A stretch of DNA of 27,694 nt from CAUYXJ01 sp963577065 (GTDB lineage: Bacteria; Chloroflexota; Dehalococcoidia; Tepidiformales; Tepidiformaceae). The notes under the pieces are model-generated. The model saw only the letters and a list, made by a program, of their open reading frames with translations. It ran no database searches and was not told the origin of the DNA. Where the stretch lies: the NCBI GenBank assembly GCA_963577065.1, contig CAUYXJ010000038.1, positions 1-27,694 of the forward strand, written 5' to 3'. Shown here piece by piece: positions 14,813-22,958 of this stretch (positions are counted from its first letter, which is position 1; every line of letters begins with the position of its first letter). The translations under genes were made by a program, and so were the position numbers.

Positions 14813-15007
14813 ATGCCGCTGAGGCGCTGTAAGTTCTGTGCCGCTCCGCCCCTGCACGAGGTCGCCGTTTCGAGCTGGACCGAAGATCCGAAGGATCTGC
14901 GCCGCGACACGATCATGCTCTGCGGCAAGCACCTGAAACGCGTGCGCAAGGCCGGCGCGGCCGGCCACGAGCACAAGGGCATGCGCTATAAAGAAGGTTT
15001 TTGGTAG
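14813..15007 (+). CDS. Small CxxC/CxxH putative zinc-binding protein
   Basis: A 64-residue basic protein. Cys6 and Cys9 (CKFC) pair with Cys37 and His40 (CGKH), spaced as in small zinc ribbons. The tail is Lys/Arg-rich with KHLKRVRKAG. I do not recognise the family; a nucleic-acid-binding or translation-linked role is only a guess. TAGGAT lies 6 nt before the ATG and could act as ribosome-binding site (AGGA) or as the -10 of a leaderless transcript. Both ends are clean, and the compact size and motif spacing support a real gene. Confidence 0.65.
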   Translation: MPLRRCKFCAAPPLHEVAVSSWTEDPKDLRRDTIMLCGKHLKRVRKAGAAGHEHKGMRYKEGFW

Positions 15008-15044
15008 GGGCAGCTTCGCTGTAGGCGCCCCTTCGTCCAACCGG

Positions 15045-15055
15045 TAGCATTCCCG
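15045..15055 (+). promoter_or_regulatory. Predicted -10 box of the thiolase/ligase operon
   Basis: TAGCATTCCCG, with 47 nt between TAGCAT and the thiolase ATG. Same pattern as before the P450 and Rieske genes. Confidence 0.45.
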
Positions 15056-15097
15056 TTCGCAGCGACCGCGGCCGACCGCACCGCCGGAGGGGAGCTC

Positions 15098-16282
15098 ATG
15101 CGCGAAGCGATGATCGTTTCCACCGCCCGCACGCCTATCGGCAAGGCCTATCGCGGCGCCTTCAACGACACGTCTGCGCCCACGCTCGCTGCGCCCATCA
15201 TCCGTGAGGTCGTGAAACGCGCGCGCTTGGAGCCGGGCGAGATCGACGATGTCGTCGTTGGTTCCGCCCTGCAGCAGGGCACCCAGGGCTTCAACTTCGC
15301 CCGGCAGGCGGCCGCCGCCGCGGGCCTCCCCGTGGGCGTCTCCGGCCAGACGATCGATCGCCAATGCTCCTCCGGCCTGATGAGCATCTCGATCGCGGCG
15401 AAGCAGATCACCGGCGATGGCATGGACGCCGTCCTCGCCGGGGGGATCGAGTCGATCAGCCTCGTCCAGAACGAGCACCAGAACGCCTATCGCGCCGAGG
15501 ACGCAACCGTCCTCGAAGCGACGCCGAAGATGTACATCCCCATGCTCGAGACGGCCGAGGTCGTTTCCAAGCGCTACGACGTTTCTCGCGAGGCGCAGGA
15601 CGAGTACTCGCTGCAGAGCCAGAAGCGGACGGCCGCGGCCCAGGACGCGGGCCTCTTCGGCGATGAGATAGTGGCGACCACCGCCACGAAGATCGTTCGC
15701 GATCGAGAGACGGGCGAGGTGAGCCACGAGCAGATCACGATCGACCAGGACGAGTGCAACCGCTCTTCGACCACGGCGGAGGGACTCGCCGGCCTTCTGC
15801 CCGTGACGGGCGAAGGTGGCTACACGACGGCCGGCAACGCGAGCCAGCTCTCGGACGGTTTTGCCGCCTGCGCGCTCATGGAAGGCAAGCTGGTTGAGCA
15901 GCGCAATCTGCAGCCGCTCGGCACCTACCGGGGCATGGCCGTCGCCGGCTGCGAGCCGGACGAGATGGGCATCGGGCCGGTCTTCGCCGTTCCCAAGCTG
16001 CTCGAGCGCAACGGCCTCACGATGGACGACATCGACCTCTGGGAGCTGAACGAGGCCTTCGCCTGTCAGGTGGTCTACTGCCGCGACCGCCTCGGCATTC
16101 CCAACGAGCGGCTCAACGTGAATGGCGGCGCGATCGCGATCGGCCACCCCTACGGCATGAGCGGCACGCGCATGGCCGGCCACGCCCTGCTCGAGGGCAA
16201 GCGCCGCGGCGCCCGCTACGTCGTCGTCACAATGTGCGTCAGCGGCGGCATGGGCGCCGCCGGCCTCTTCGAGGTGGCGTAG
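15098..16282 (+). CDS. Thiolase (acetyl-CoA C-acyltransferase family)
   Basis: A 394-residue degradative-type thiolase. The acylated nucleophile is Cys90 (DRQCSSGL), the NEAF motif starts near residue 318, His350 lies in GGAIAIGHPYG, and the second Cys380 is in TMCVSGGMG. All catalytic residues are present and the length is normal. It would cleave a 3-oxoacyl-CoA with CoA to release acetyl-CoA, or run the reverse condensation. A GGAGGGG site lies just upstream of the ATG. The acyl-CoA ligase follows 40 bp downstream, so they are probably one operon for activation and thiolytic cleavage of acids. Confidence 0.93.
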   Translation: MREAMIVSTARTPIGKAYRGAFNDTSAPTLAAPIIREVVKRARLEPGEIDDVVVGSALQQGTQGFNFARQAAAAAGLPVGVSGQTIDRQCSSGLMSISIAAKQITGDGMDAVLAGGIESISLVQNEHQNAYRAEDATVLEATPKMYIPMLETAEVVSKRYDVSREAQDEYSLQSQKRTAAAQDAGLFGDEIVATTATKIVRDRETGEVSHEQITIDQDECNRSSTTAEGLAGLLPVTGEGGYTTAGNASQLSDGFAACALMEGKLVEQRNLQPLGTYRGMAVAGCEPDEMGIGPVFAVPKLLERNGLTMDDIDLWELNEAFACQVVYCRDRLGIPNERLNVNGGAIAIGHPYGMSGTRMAGHALLEGKRRGARYVVVTMCVSGGMGAAGLFEVA

Positions 16283-16322
16283 CGATGCGGCGCCAAGCCG
16301 CGACTTCCCCCACGGAGGGTGT

Positions 16323-17894
16323 ATGACTTCACTGCTGGTCGGCGAGCTGCTCGAACATGCGGCCCTCCTCTACGGCGATCGCATCGCCACGGTCGACGGC
16401 GCGACCCGCCATACCTACCGCGAGTCGTCGACGCGCGTACGCTCGCTGGCCGCGGGACTGCTGGCGCTCGGCCTGGAGCCCGGTGCTCATATCGGCATCC
16501 TCGCAAACAACTCGCACCGCTACTTCGAGACGTACTTCGCCGCGCACTACGCCGGCACGCCCCTCGCGCCCCTCAACATCCGCCTCTCCGCGAAGGAGCT
16601 GGAGTTCATCATCAACGATGGTGAGCTGCGGGCCCTCCTGATCGGGCCCGAGTATCTGGAACTGTTCGAGTCCTTCCGGGGCGCCCTCGAAACGCTCGAG
16701 CACGTGATCGTGCTCGCGGACGAGGCGCCCTCCGGGATGCACCCGTACGAATCGCTGGTCGCGTCCCACGATCCCCTCCCTGCGGCCGCGCGCGAGTGGC
16801 GTGAGGAGGACATGATCAACCTCTGCTACACGGGCGGCACCACGGGCCTGCCGAAGGGCGTGATGCTTTCGCAACGCAACGTCGTGGCGAACGCGCAGCA
16901 TGTCCAGATGACCTTCGCCTTCGCCGAGTCCGACGTCTGGCTGCACGCCGCGCCGATGTTCCATCTCGCCGACGCCTGGGCCTGTTACGCCGTCACCGCC
17001 CTCGGGGGGACGCATACGTTCGTGCCCGCCTTTACGCCGGAGGCGTTCATGCGCACGGTCCAGGACGAGGGCGTGACCGCCACCATCCTGGTGCCCACGA
17101 TGATCAACTTCGTGGTGAACGACCCCCACGTCCATGACTACGATCTCTCGTCCCTACGGGTCCTGCTCTTCGGTGCGTCGCCCATGCCCACCGAGCGCAT
17201 TCTCGCGGCGAAGGAGCTTTTCGGCCCGATCCTCTGCCAGGCGTACGGCATGACCGAGACCGCCCCCCTCCTGACCGCCCAGAAGCTGGAGTGGCTCGAC
17301 TACGAATCGGACGAAGGCCTTGCGCGGCTCGCCTCCTGCGGGCGCGAAGTGGTTGGCGTCAGCGTCCGCGTCGTCGATGCGGACGACGCACCGGTGGCCC
17401 CTGGCGGCGTGGGGGAGGTGGTCGCGCGCGGCCCCAACGTGATGCTGGGCTACTGGCGCCGTCCCGAGGAGACGGCGGCCGCCCTCCGGAACGGCTGGAT
17501 GCATACCGGCGACGTCGCGCGGATCGACGCCGAGGGCTACGTCTATATCGTCGATCGTTCGAAGGACATGATCGTGAGCGGCGGCGAGAACGTCTTCACC
17601 ACCGAGACCGAGAACGCGCTCTACGAGCACCCCGCGGTGCTCGAGGCCGCGGTCTTCGGGATTCCGGACGAGCGCTGGGGCGAGGCCGTGCACGCGACGG
17701 TCGTCCTGCGCGAGGGCGAGAGCGCCACTGACGCTGACTTGATCGAGCACTGCCGCACGCTCATCGCGGCGTACAAGTGCCCAAAGAGCGTAGCCCTCCA
17801 AGCCGAGCCGCTGCCGAAGTCGGGGGCGGGGAAGATCCTCAAGACCGATCTACGCACGCCCTACTGGGAGGGCTTCGAGAAGGCCGTGAACTAG
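16323..17894 (+). CDS. AMP-forming acyl-CoA synthetase (long-chain / aromatic acid CoA ligase type)
   Basis: A 523-residue member of the ANL superfamily. The ATP loop YTGGTTGLPKG is at residues 169-179. GMTETAPLL lies in the A5 region, GNGWMHTGDVARID-like text (NGWMHTGDVA) in A7, VDRSKDMIVSGGEN in the A8 hinge, and the A10 lysine is Lys504 in PKSGAGKILK. All core motifs are intact. It would activate a carboxylic acid to acyl-AMP and then acyl-CoA in the cytoplasm. GGAGGG precedes the ATG. It is co-directional with the thiolase (40 bp). The chain length or ring preference cannot be read from motifs. Confidence 0.93.
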   Translation: MTSLLVGELLEHAALLYGDRIATVDGATRHTYRESSTRVRSLAAGLLALGLEPGAHIGILANNSHRYFETYFAAHYAGTPLAPLNIRLSAKELEFIINDGELRALLIGPEYLELFESFRGALETLEHVIVLADEAPSGMHPYESLVASHDPLPAAAREWREEDMINLCYTGGTTGLPKGVMLSQRNVVANAQHVQMTFAFAESDVWLHAAPMFHLADAWACYAVTALGGTHTFVPAFTPEAFMRTVQDEGVTATILVPTMINFVVNDPHVHDYDLSSLRVLLFGASPMPTERILAAKELFGPILCQAYGMTETAPLLTAQKLEWLDYESDEGLARLASCGREVVGVSVRVVDADDAPVAPGGVGEVVARGPNVMLGYWRRPEETAAALRNGWMHTGDVARIDAEGYVYIVDRSKDMIVSGGENVFTTETENALYEHPAVLEAAVFGIPDERWGEAVHATVVLREGESATDADLIEHCRTLIAAYKCPKSVALQAEPLPKSGAGKILKTDLRTPYWEGFEKAVN

Positions 17895-17928
17895 GCCCGA
17901 ACGGAAACGACCCGGACTCAAGACACAC

Positions 17929-18224
17929 GCGAGCGCGCAGGGACAGCGGCCTTCAGGCCGCGCAGCCGCAGCAGTCGAGCGCGGGTGGGGTCACGGGGAG
18001 GGGTCCGAGCGCAGCGAGCTGGAAAGCTAGCGAGCGCGCAGGCGCAGCGGCCCTCAGGCCGCGCAGCCGCAGCAGTCGAGCGCGGGGCGGGGCACCAAGG
18101 GGAGGGGTCCGAGCGCAGCGAGCTGGAAAGCTAGCGAGCGCGCAGGCGCAGCGGCCCTCAGGCCGCGCAGCCGCAGCAGTCGAGCGCGGGTGGGGTCACG
18201 GGGAGGGGTCCGAGCGCAGCGAGC
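17929..18224 (+). repeat. Three tandem ~101-104-bp repeats in a convergent intergenic gap
   Basis: Starts of the common word GAGCGCGCAG are at 17931, 18032 and 18136. Each unit contains a hairpin GCGGCC-CTCA-GGCCGC (CTTCA variant in unit 1), GCAGCAGTCGAGCGCGG, a variable G-rich stretch, and GGGGTCCGAGCGCAGCGAGC. The word GCAGTCGAGCG is shared with the elements around 7910-8297. The array fills the space between the plus-strand ligase and the minus-strand ferredoxin-like gene and abuts the latter's stop codon. Confidence 0.92.
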
Positions 18225-18623
18225 CTAAGACGTCGGGAGTGGGTTCTCGCCGATGAGCTGATCGTCGACGCGTTCGCCGCGTCCCAGATCGCTGGCGATG
18301 ACGCGGTCGAGCACCTCGGGTGTGAGACCGGCGTACCAGGTGCCCTCGGGGTAGATCACGGCCGTAGGGCCATCCTGGCAGATGCGCAGGCAGCCGACCT
18401 TCGTGCGATAGATCGGCGGGCCTTCGCCGCGCGCGTTCAGCGCCGCGACCGCACTCTTGAGCCGGGTCCAGGCAGCGGCGCCTTCCTCGGGCGTGCAGCA
18501 ATCCGGCCCGGTACAGATGAAGACGTGACGACCGTAGCTTCCGACGCCCCGGCGCTCCGCCTCGGCGCGAGCGCCGTCGAGGTTCTTGGCGGTGCTGTCT
18601 GGCTCGTCGGTCACGCGATCCAT
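18225..18623 (-). CDS. Thioredoxin-like [2Fe-2S] ferredoxin domain protein
   Basis: A 132-residue soluble protein. The cluster ligands fit the thioredoxin-like 2Fe-2S fold: FICTGPDCCTPEEG near the start and VGCLRICQDGPTAVIYPEG later, followed by WYAGLTPEVLDRVI. Relatives are NuoE-like C-terminal domains and (2Fe-2S) ferredoxins of the CooLS type. It may donate electrons, possibly to the local oxygenases, though this is only inferred from co-location. ATG 18623 is chosen; a much longer upstream extension runs into the ABC gene and is Ser/Arg nonsense. GTG 18614 is an alternative, lying 7 nt after a TAGCAT box and so compatible with leaderless translation. It follows the ABC gene by 16 bp on the same strand. 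Confidence 0.8.
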   Translation of the reverse strand: MDRVTDEPDSTAKNLDGARAEAERRGVGSYGRHVFICTGPDCCTPEEGAAAWTRLKSAVAALNARGEGPPIYRTKVGCLRICQDGPTAVIYPEGTWYAGLTPEVLDRVIASDLGRGERVDDQLIGENPLPTS

Positions 18624-18639
18624 GCTACCCCGCCCTGCT

Positions 18640-20442
18640 CTAGGCCGGGGCACGCTCGGGGTCGTCCTGGCCCCGGTACTGGAGCTCGTAGAGCCGCGCG
18701 TAGTAGCCGTCGCGCTGGACGAGCTCGGCATGCGTGCCGTCTTCGACGAGCTCACCCTGGTGCAGGACGAGGATGCGGTCGACCGCACGGATGGTGTTCA
18801 GGCGGTGCGCGACGATGATCGATGTCCGCCCTGAGATGACGCGCTCGATCCCTCGCCGGATGAGCGACTCCGTCTCCGGATCGATGCTGGCGGTGGCTTC
18901 GTCCATGGCGAGCACGATCTCCGGCTGGAAGGCAGTCACCCGCGCGAGCGCAATGAGCTGCTTCTGGCCCGTCGAGAGATTGGCGCCGCGCTCGGCGAGG
19001 AGCGTGTCGTAGCCGTCCGCCAGCCGCTCGATGAACGTGTTCGCGCCGACGGCCGTGGCGGCCTCGCGCACTCGCGCGGGCGGGATCGTGTGGTCGCGCA
19101 GCCGGATGTTCTCCAGCACCGTATCGGTCGTGACGAACGGATCCTGAAGAATGACGCCGACGTGGCGGCGCAACTCGCGCTGGCGCAGATCGCGAATGGG
19201 TACGCCGTCAACACGGATCTCGCCGCGCTGGACATCGTAGAAGCGGCTGAGCAGCGCCATCATCGTCGACTTTCCCGCGCCGGTCGCGCCGACGACCGCG
19301 ATCTTGTCCCCCGGCGCCAGTGTGAACGAGAGATCGCGCAGGACCCAGTTCCCGGGCTCGTACGCGAACCACACGTTCTCGAAATCGATCTGGCCGCGAA
19401 TGGTCTCCAACTGCACGGGCTCGTCCGCGTCGCGGATCTCCTCCGGCTCGTCGAGCACGGAGAAGATGCGCTCGGCCGAGGCCATGGCGGCCTGGAGGGT
19501 CGTGTACTGCTCGGAGAGCGCGCGAATCGGCCAGTAGAAGCGCTGCATATAGGCGATAAAAGCGATCAGGGTGCCCAGCGTGATCGCCCCGTCGATCGCG
19601 CGCACGCCCCCGAACCAGAGAATGACGCCCAGGGTGACCGCGCCGAAGAGCACGACCGTGGGTTCGAAGATCGCGTACCAGAAGAGGATGCGCATGTTCG
19701 CCTCGCGCGTGCCCACATTGCGTTCGTCGAAGCGCGCGAGACTGCGGCGCTGGCGGTTGAACATCTGGATGACGGTGACGCCCGTGATGAGTTCGTTGAG
19801 GTAGGAGTTGACCCGTGCCAGCCAGAGGCGCTGATCGCGGAAGGCGCCCCGCTGCGCGATGGCGAAGTAGCGCACGAGCACGATCAGCGGGACCAGAAAC
19901 GCGTACATGATCAGCGCGAGCCGCCAGTCGAGCACGGAGAGGATCACGATGATCCCCGAGACCATCACCAGGTTGACCAGGATCTGGACCACACCCAGCG
20001 AGAGGGTCTGCTCGACCACGGCGATGTCGTTGGTCGCGCGGGTCACCAGCCGCCCCACGGGGTTGCGATCGAAGTACCCCACGGACATCCGCTGAAGATG
20101 GCGGAAGACATCCATGCGCAGGGTGTAGATCACGCGCTGGCCCACGAACGCCATCAACATGAACTGGGCGTAGCCGAGCACGAACGAGAGGAAGATGCTC
20201 CCCAGAAAGATCAGCGTGAGGAGGCCCAGGCCGTCGCTCGATCGGTCCGCGAGCTGATTGTCGATGGCGTGCCTGAGGATGAGCTGCGGGACGAGTTCGA
20301 GCAGCGCCGCGCCCAGGATGAGGACCGCGGAGACGGTCAGCAGCAGCCACTCCGGCCGCAGATAAGCGCCGAGACGGCCGACGATCCGGCGGTCGTAGAC
20401 GCTCCCGAGGTGGGCCTCGTCCTCGTAGTACTCCTCCGTCAC
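18640..20442 (-). CDS. ABC exporter half-transporter B (consensus catalytic Glu)
   Basis: A 600-residue TMD-NBD half-transporter. Six hydrophobic helices span residues about 30-310. The NBD has Walker A GATGAGKS (385-392), Q-loop Gln433, signature LSTGQ (489-493, one change from LSGGQ), Walker B ending MDE with catalytic Glu515, and switch His546. The start codon overlaps the stop of the upstream ABC gene by 4 bp (ATGA type), so the two are co-translated and most likely form a heterodimer of the TM287/288, BmrCD or LmrCD kind. Expected to export lipids or drugs across the inner membrane; substrate unknown. Confidence 0.93.
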   Translation of the reverse strand: MTEEYYEDEAHLGSVYDRRIVGRLGAYLRPEWLLLTVSAVLILGAALLELVPQLILRHAIDNQLADRSSDGLGLLTLIFLGSIFLSFVLGYAQFMLMAFVGQRVIYTLRMDVFRHLQRMSVGYFDRNPVGRLVTRATNDIAVVEQTLSLGVVQILVNLVMVSGIIVILSVLDWRLALIMYAFLVPLIVLVRYFAIAQRGAFRDQRLWLARVNSYLNELITGVTVIQMFNRQRRSLARFDERNVGTREANMRILFWYAIFEPTVVLFGAVTLGVILWFGGVRAIDGAITLGTLIAFIAYMQRFYWPIRALSEQYTTLQAAMASAERIFSVLDEPEEIRDADEPVQLETIRGQIDFENVWFAYEPGNWVLRDLSFTLAPGDKIAVVGATGAGKSTMMALLSRFYDVQRGEIRVDGVPIRDLRQRELRRHVGVILQDPFVTTDTVLENIRLRDHTIPPARVREAATAVGANTFIERLADGYDTLLAERGANLSTGQKQLIALARVTAFQPEIVLAMDEATASIDPETESLIRRGIERVISGRTSIIVAHRLNTIRAVDRILVLHQGELVEDGTHAELVQRDGYYARLYELQYRGQDDPERAPA

Positions 20443-22247
20443 GAGGGCGCTCCGTCGTCCTGGAGGTCGTCCAGCAGCGCGCTCTCGATATCGCTCCCCA
20501 GCTGCTCCGTGAGCAGCTGCTGGCGATGGATGCGGGCGTAGATGCCGTCCTGCGCGATGAGCTCGGCGTGGGTGCCCATCTGCGCCACCGTGCCCCCATC
20601 GAGCGCGATGACGAAGTCGGCGGCCTGGACCGTCGAGGTGCGGTGGGCGATGAGGATGGTCGTGCGGTCGCGCATGAAGGTCTTCAACCTTCGCAGGATC
20701 TCTTCTTCGGTATGGGTGTCCACGTGCGAGAGGGCATCGTCGAGCACGAGGATCGGGGGCGCCTTGAGGAGCGCACGCGCGAGCGCCGCGCGCTGCTTCT
20801 GCCCGCCGGAGAGCGTCACCCCGCGCTCACCGATCATGGAATCGAGGCCATCGCTGAGCTGCTCGAGATCGTTCACGAGTTGCGAGGTCTCGAGGGCCGT
20901 CTGCATCTCTTCGTCGCTGGCGCCCGCGCGGCCGTAGCCGATGTTGTCGCGCAAGGTGTCGGAGAAGAGGAACGATTCCTGGGGCACGAAGCCGATCGCG
21001 TCGCGCAGGGCGCTCAGCGAATACTCGCGCACGTTGCGGCCATCGATGAGCACCTCGCCCCGCAATGGATCCTGGAGGCGGATGAGCAGGTTCACGAGGG
21101 TGGTCTTTCCCGCGCCCGTAAGTCCTACGAGTGCGACCGTCGCCCCTGCCGGGATGCGCACATCGATATCGTGCAGCACCTCCTCGCCCTGATAGCCAGC
21201 CGCCACGCCGCGTAGCTCGATCTCGCCGCGGATCGCCTGGTCCGTGGCGGCCTGCTCATCGGGGTCCGTGATCGCGGGCACCGCGTTGAGGATGTGGTTG
21301 ATCCGGCGCGTGGCCACGATCCCCTGCTGCGTGCCCGAGACCACCCAACCGATGTACGAGAGCTGCGTCGCCATGAGCGCGAGCACGGTGATGAACTGCA
21401 CGAGCTCGCCGAGCGTGATGCGCCCGTCGATCACGTCGTTGCCGCCAAACCAGATCACGAGACCCGTGGCCGCCGTCGTCATGAAGAGCATCCCCGTGAA
21501 GAGCGCGCCCGTGAACCAGGAGAGGGCGATGGTGCGGCCGCGCATCTCGATCGCGTCTGCGCCGAAGGCCGCGATCTCGCTCGGCTCCTGGGCGTGCGCC
21601 TTCACCGACCGGATTCCGGAGATGTTCTCCTGCACCCGGTTCGTGAGGACGCCGAACTGGTCCTGGACACGCTGATAGCGCCGCTCGAAGGCGGTCTCGA
21701 AATACACGACGAAGACTGCGACGACCGGCAGGTACGCCAGCGCGATGAGCGCGAGCCGCACATCGATCGCCATGAGGAAGGCCATCCCCACCGCCAGCAC
21801 CACGATGGTGCGCGCGAGGTCGACGAGGACGGGTCCGGTGAAGTTGCGAATCCATTCGAGGTCGTTCGTGCACCGCGCCATCAGGTCGCCGGTGCGTTGC
21901 TGCACGTAGAACTGCTGGTCGATGTTGAGCAGCTGCTGGGCCATGTCGTCCCGCAAGGCGTACTCGACGTGGCGGGCCGAACCGGAGACGAGGAAGCGGG
22001 AGTAGTAGCGCAACGCCCCTTCGATGGCCGCCAGCAGGAGGATGATCCCGGCGTAGCCGGCTAGGGCCCTACCCGTGGTGCCGTCAGTGATCCCATCGAC
22101 GGCAAAGCGCAGGACGAGCGGTGCCAGCTGCTGCGCGACGGTGGCGGCAATGAGCATGAGCAAGCCCGCGACGTATACCCGGAGGTACCGCCGGACATGA
22201 AAAACGAGGTGATTGGGCTTCGCGATCCCCTCGGGCGTCATGGCCAC
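20439..22247 (-). CDS. ABC exporter half-transporter A (degenerate Walker B)
   Basis: A 602-residue TMD-NBD half-transporter. Transmembrane helices lie at about 25-315. Walker A is GLTGAGKT (375-382), Q-loop Gln423, a canonical signature LSGGQ (479-483), and His535 in AHRTST. Walker B reads ILVLDD, with Asp504 where the catalytic Glu belongs. That substitution is the known mark of the non-hydrolysing site in heterodimeric exporters and pairs with the LSTGQ signature of the partner gene. The 5' end overlaps the ORF at 22238 by 10 bp, so the three genes may share a transcript. Confidence 0.93.
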   Translation of the reverse strand: MAMTPEGIAKPNHLVFHVRRYLRVYVAGLLMLIAATVAQQLAPLVLRFAVDGITDGTTGRALAGYAGIILLLAAIEGALRYYSRFLVSGSARHVEYALRDDMAQQLLNIDQQFYVQQRTGDLMARCTNDLEWIRNFTGPVLVDLARTIVVLAVGMAFLMAIDVRLALIALAYLPVVAVFVVYFETAFERRYQRVQDQFGVLTNRVQENISGIRSVKAHAQEPSEIAAFGADAIEMRGRTIALSWFTGALFTGMLFMTTAATGLVIWFGGNDVIDGRITLGELVQFITVLALMATQLSYIGWVVSGTQQGIVATRRINHILNAVPAITDPDEQAATDQAIRGEIELRGVAAGYQGEEVLHDIDVRIPAGATVALVGLTGAGKTTLVNLLIRLQDPLRGEVLIDGRNVREYSLSALRDAIGFVPQESFLFSDTLRDNIGYGRAGASDEEMQTALETSQLVNDLEQLSDGLDSMIGERGVTLSGGQKQRAALARALLKAPPILVLDDALSHVDTHTEEEILRRLKTFMRDRTTILIAHRTSTVQAADFVIALDGGTVAQMGTHAELIAQDGIYARIHRQQLLTEQLGSDIESALLDDLQDDGAPS

Positions 22248-22681
22248 TCGCGGTCGCGAGCGTCACGGAGCTTCCGCGCGAGCCGGCTGCTCATGTGGCC
22301 GCCCGTCATGGCGGCCGTGTGGTGGATGATGCGCCAGTCGTCGTCGACCTCCGGGGCGACCGCGGGGTCGAGGGCGCGGACAACGAGGGCGTCGCGCTCG
22401 GAGTCGATCGGGGCACACCAGCCGACCGAGCCATCGATCGCGGGGGCGGCCTCGATCACCATAATCTGGTCTATTGAGGAGAGATCCTCACCGGCGAGCT
22501 CTGGCGGCAACGCGCGGCCGTAGAGCCCCGCATCCGCAATCTCCTCGGCCGCCCACCCGCGCGACAGCTCCTGCGCCTCGTCTCCCGTGGCCGCGAGGCG
22601 GTCCTCCCTCGCGGCGATGCGATCGACAGCCGGGATGTCGCGGAGCCTGGCCGTCCGCTCCTTGAGCTCGGCGCGAACCAT
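22238..22681 (-). CDS. Truncated acyl-CoA dehydrogenase-like protein with unrelated tail
   Basis: A 147-residue ORF. Residues about 35-92 read like the N-terminal helical domain of flavin acyl-CoA dehydrogenases: EEIADAGLYGRALPPELAGE and then IEAAPAIDGSVGWCAPI. After that the family pattern stops, and the tail (ALVVRALDPAVAPEVDDDW, IIHHTAAMTGGHMSSRLARK) is not recognised. Real members are about 390 residues, so flavin binding and catalysis are impossible. Yet a strong GGGGAGGGGG site sits 7 nt before the ATG and the frame is clean. It may be a deletion fusion still translated, or a decaying gene. It overlaps the ABC gene start by 10 bp. Confidence 0.55.
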   Translation of the reverse strand: MVRAELKERTARLRDIPAVDRIAAREDRLAATGDEAQELSRGWAAEEIADAGLYGRALPPELAGEDLSSIDQIMVIEAAPAIDGSVGWCAPIDSERDALVVRALDPAVAPEVDDDWRIIHHTAAMTGGHMSSRLARKLRDARDREWP

Positions 22682-22958
22682 CGGCTAACCCCCTCCCCTG
22701 GCGGCATCTGCACGGGTGCCCGCGTCATTCCCGAACGCACGGGCGGCGGTGGCGGGGCCGTTCTTCGCGCGCTCAGTATCCACCGGCTGCGCTGCGCCCG
22801 CCGCGGTTGAGCCAAGGCGATCGCCCGAACCCCGGCCGCCCCCATCGCTACCGTCACGGCCTCGACTGCGCCCGACCTTGAGGTGGGTTCCCTCCTGAAC
22901 GGCGGCCGCCGGCTGCCAGTCGCGACGAAGGCGATTTGCGCCGCCTCGCGTCGAGGGC
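22682..22958. other. GC-rich intergenic stretch
   Basis: No credible gene. A minus-strand frame here gives only Gly/Arg/Ala-rich low-complexity text with no start signal, and no repeat array or terminator stands out. Some of it may be decayed coding sequence. Confidence 0.4.

Noticed and set aside
15005..15031. Terminator after the small Cys/His gene (GGGGC...GCCCC)
   Set aside because: Only five base pairs with a long loop and no T-run; not convincing.
14699..16183. 494-residue minus-strand ORF opposite the thiolase
   Set aside because: Ala/Arg/Asp/Gly-rich shadow; the thiolase on the plus strand keeps all catalytic residues.
17929..18224. Possible CRISPR or rRNA-like repeat
   Set aside because: Whole ~104-bp units repeat, including the parts that would be spacers; no RNA gene family is recognisable.
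19090..20541. 483-residue plus-strand ORF inside the ABC operon
   Set aside because: Low-complexity His/Glu/Asp-rich shadow of ABC exporter half B.
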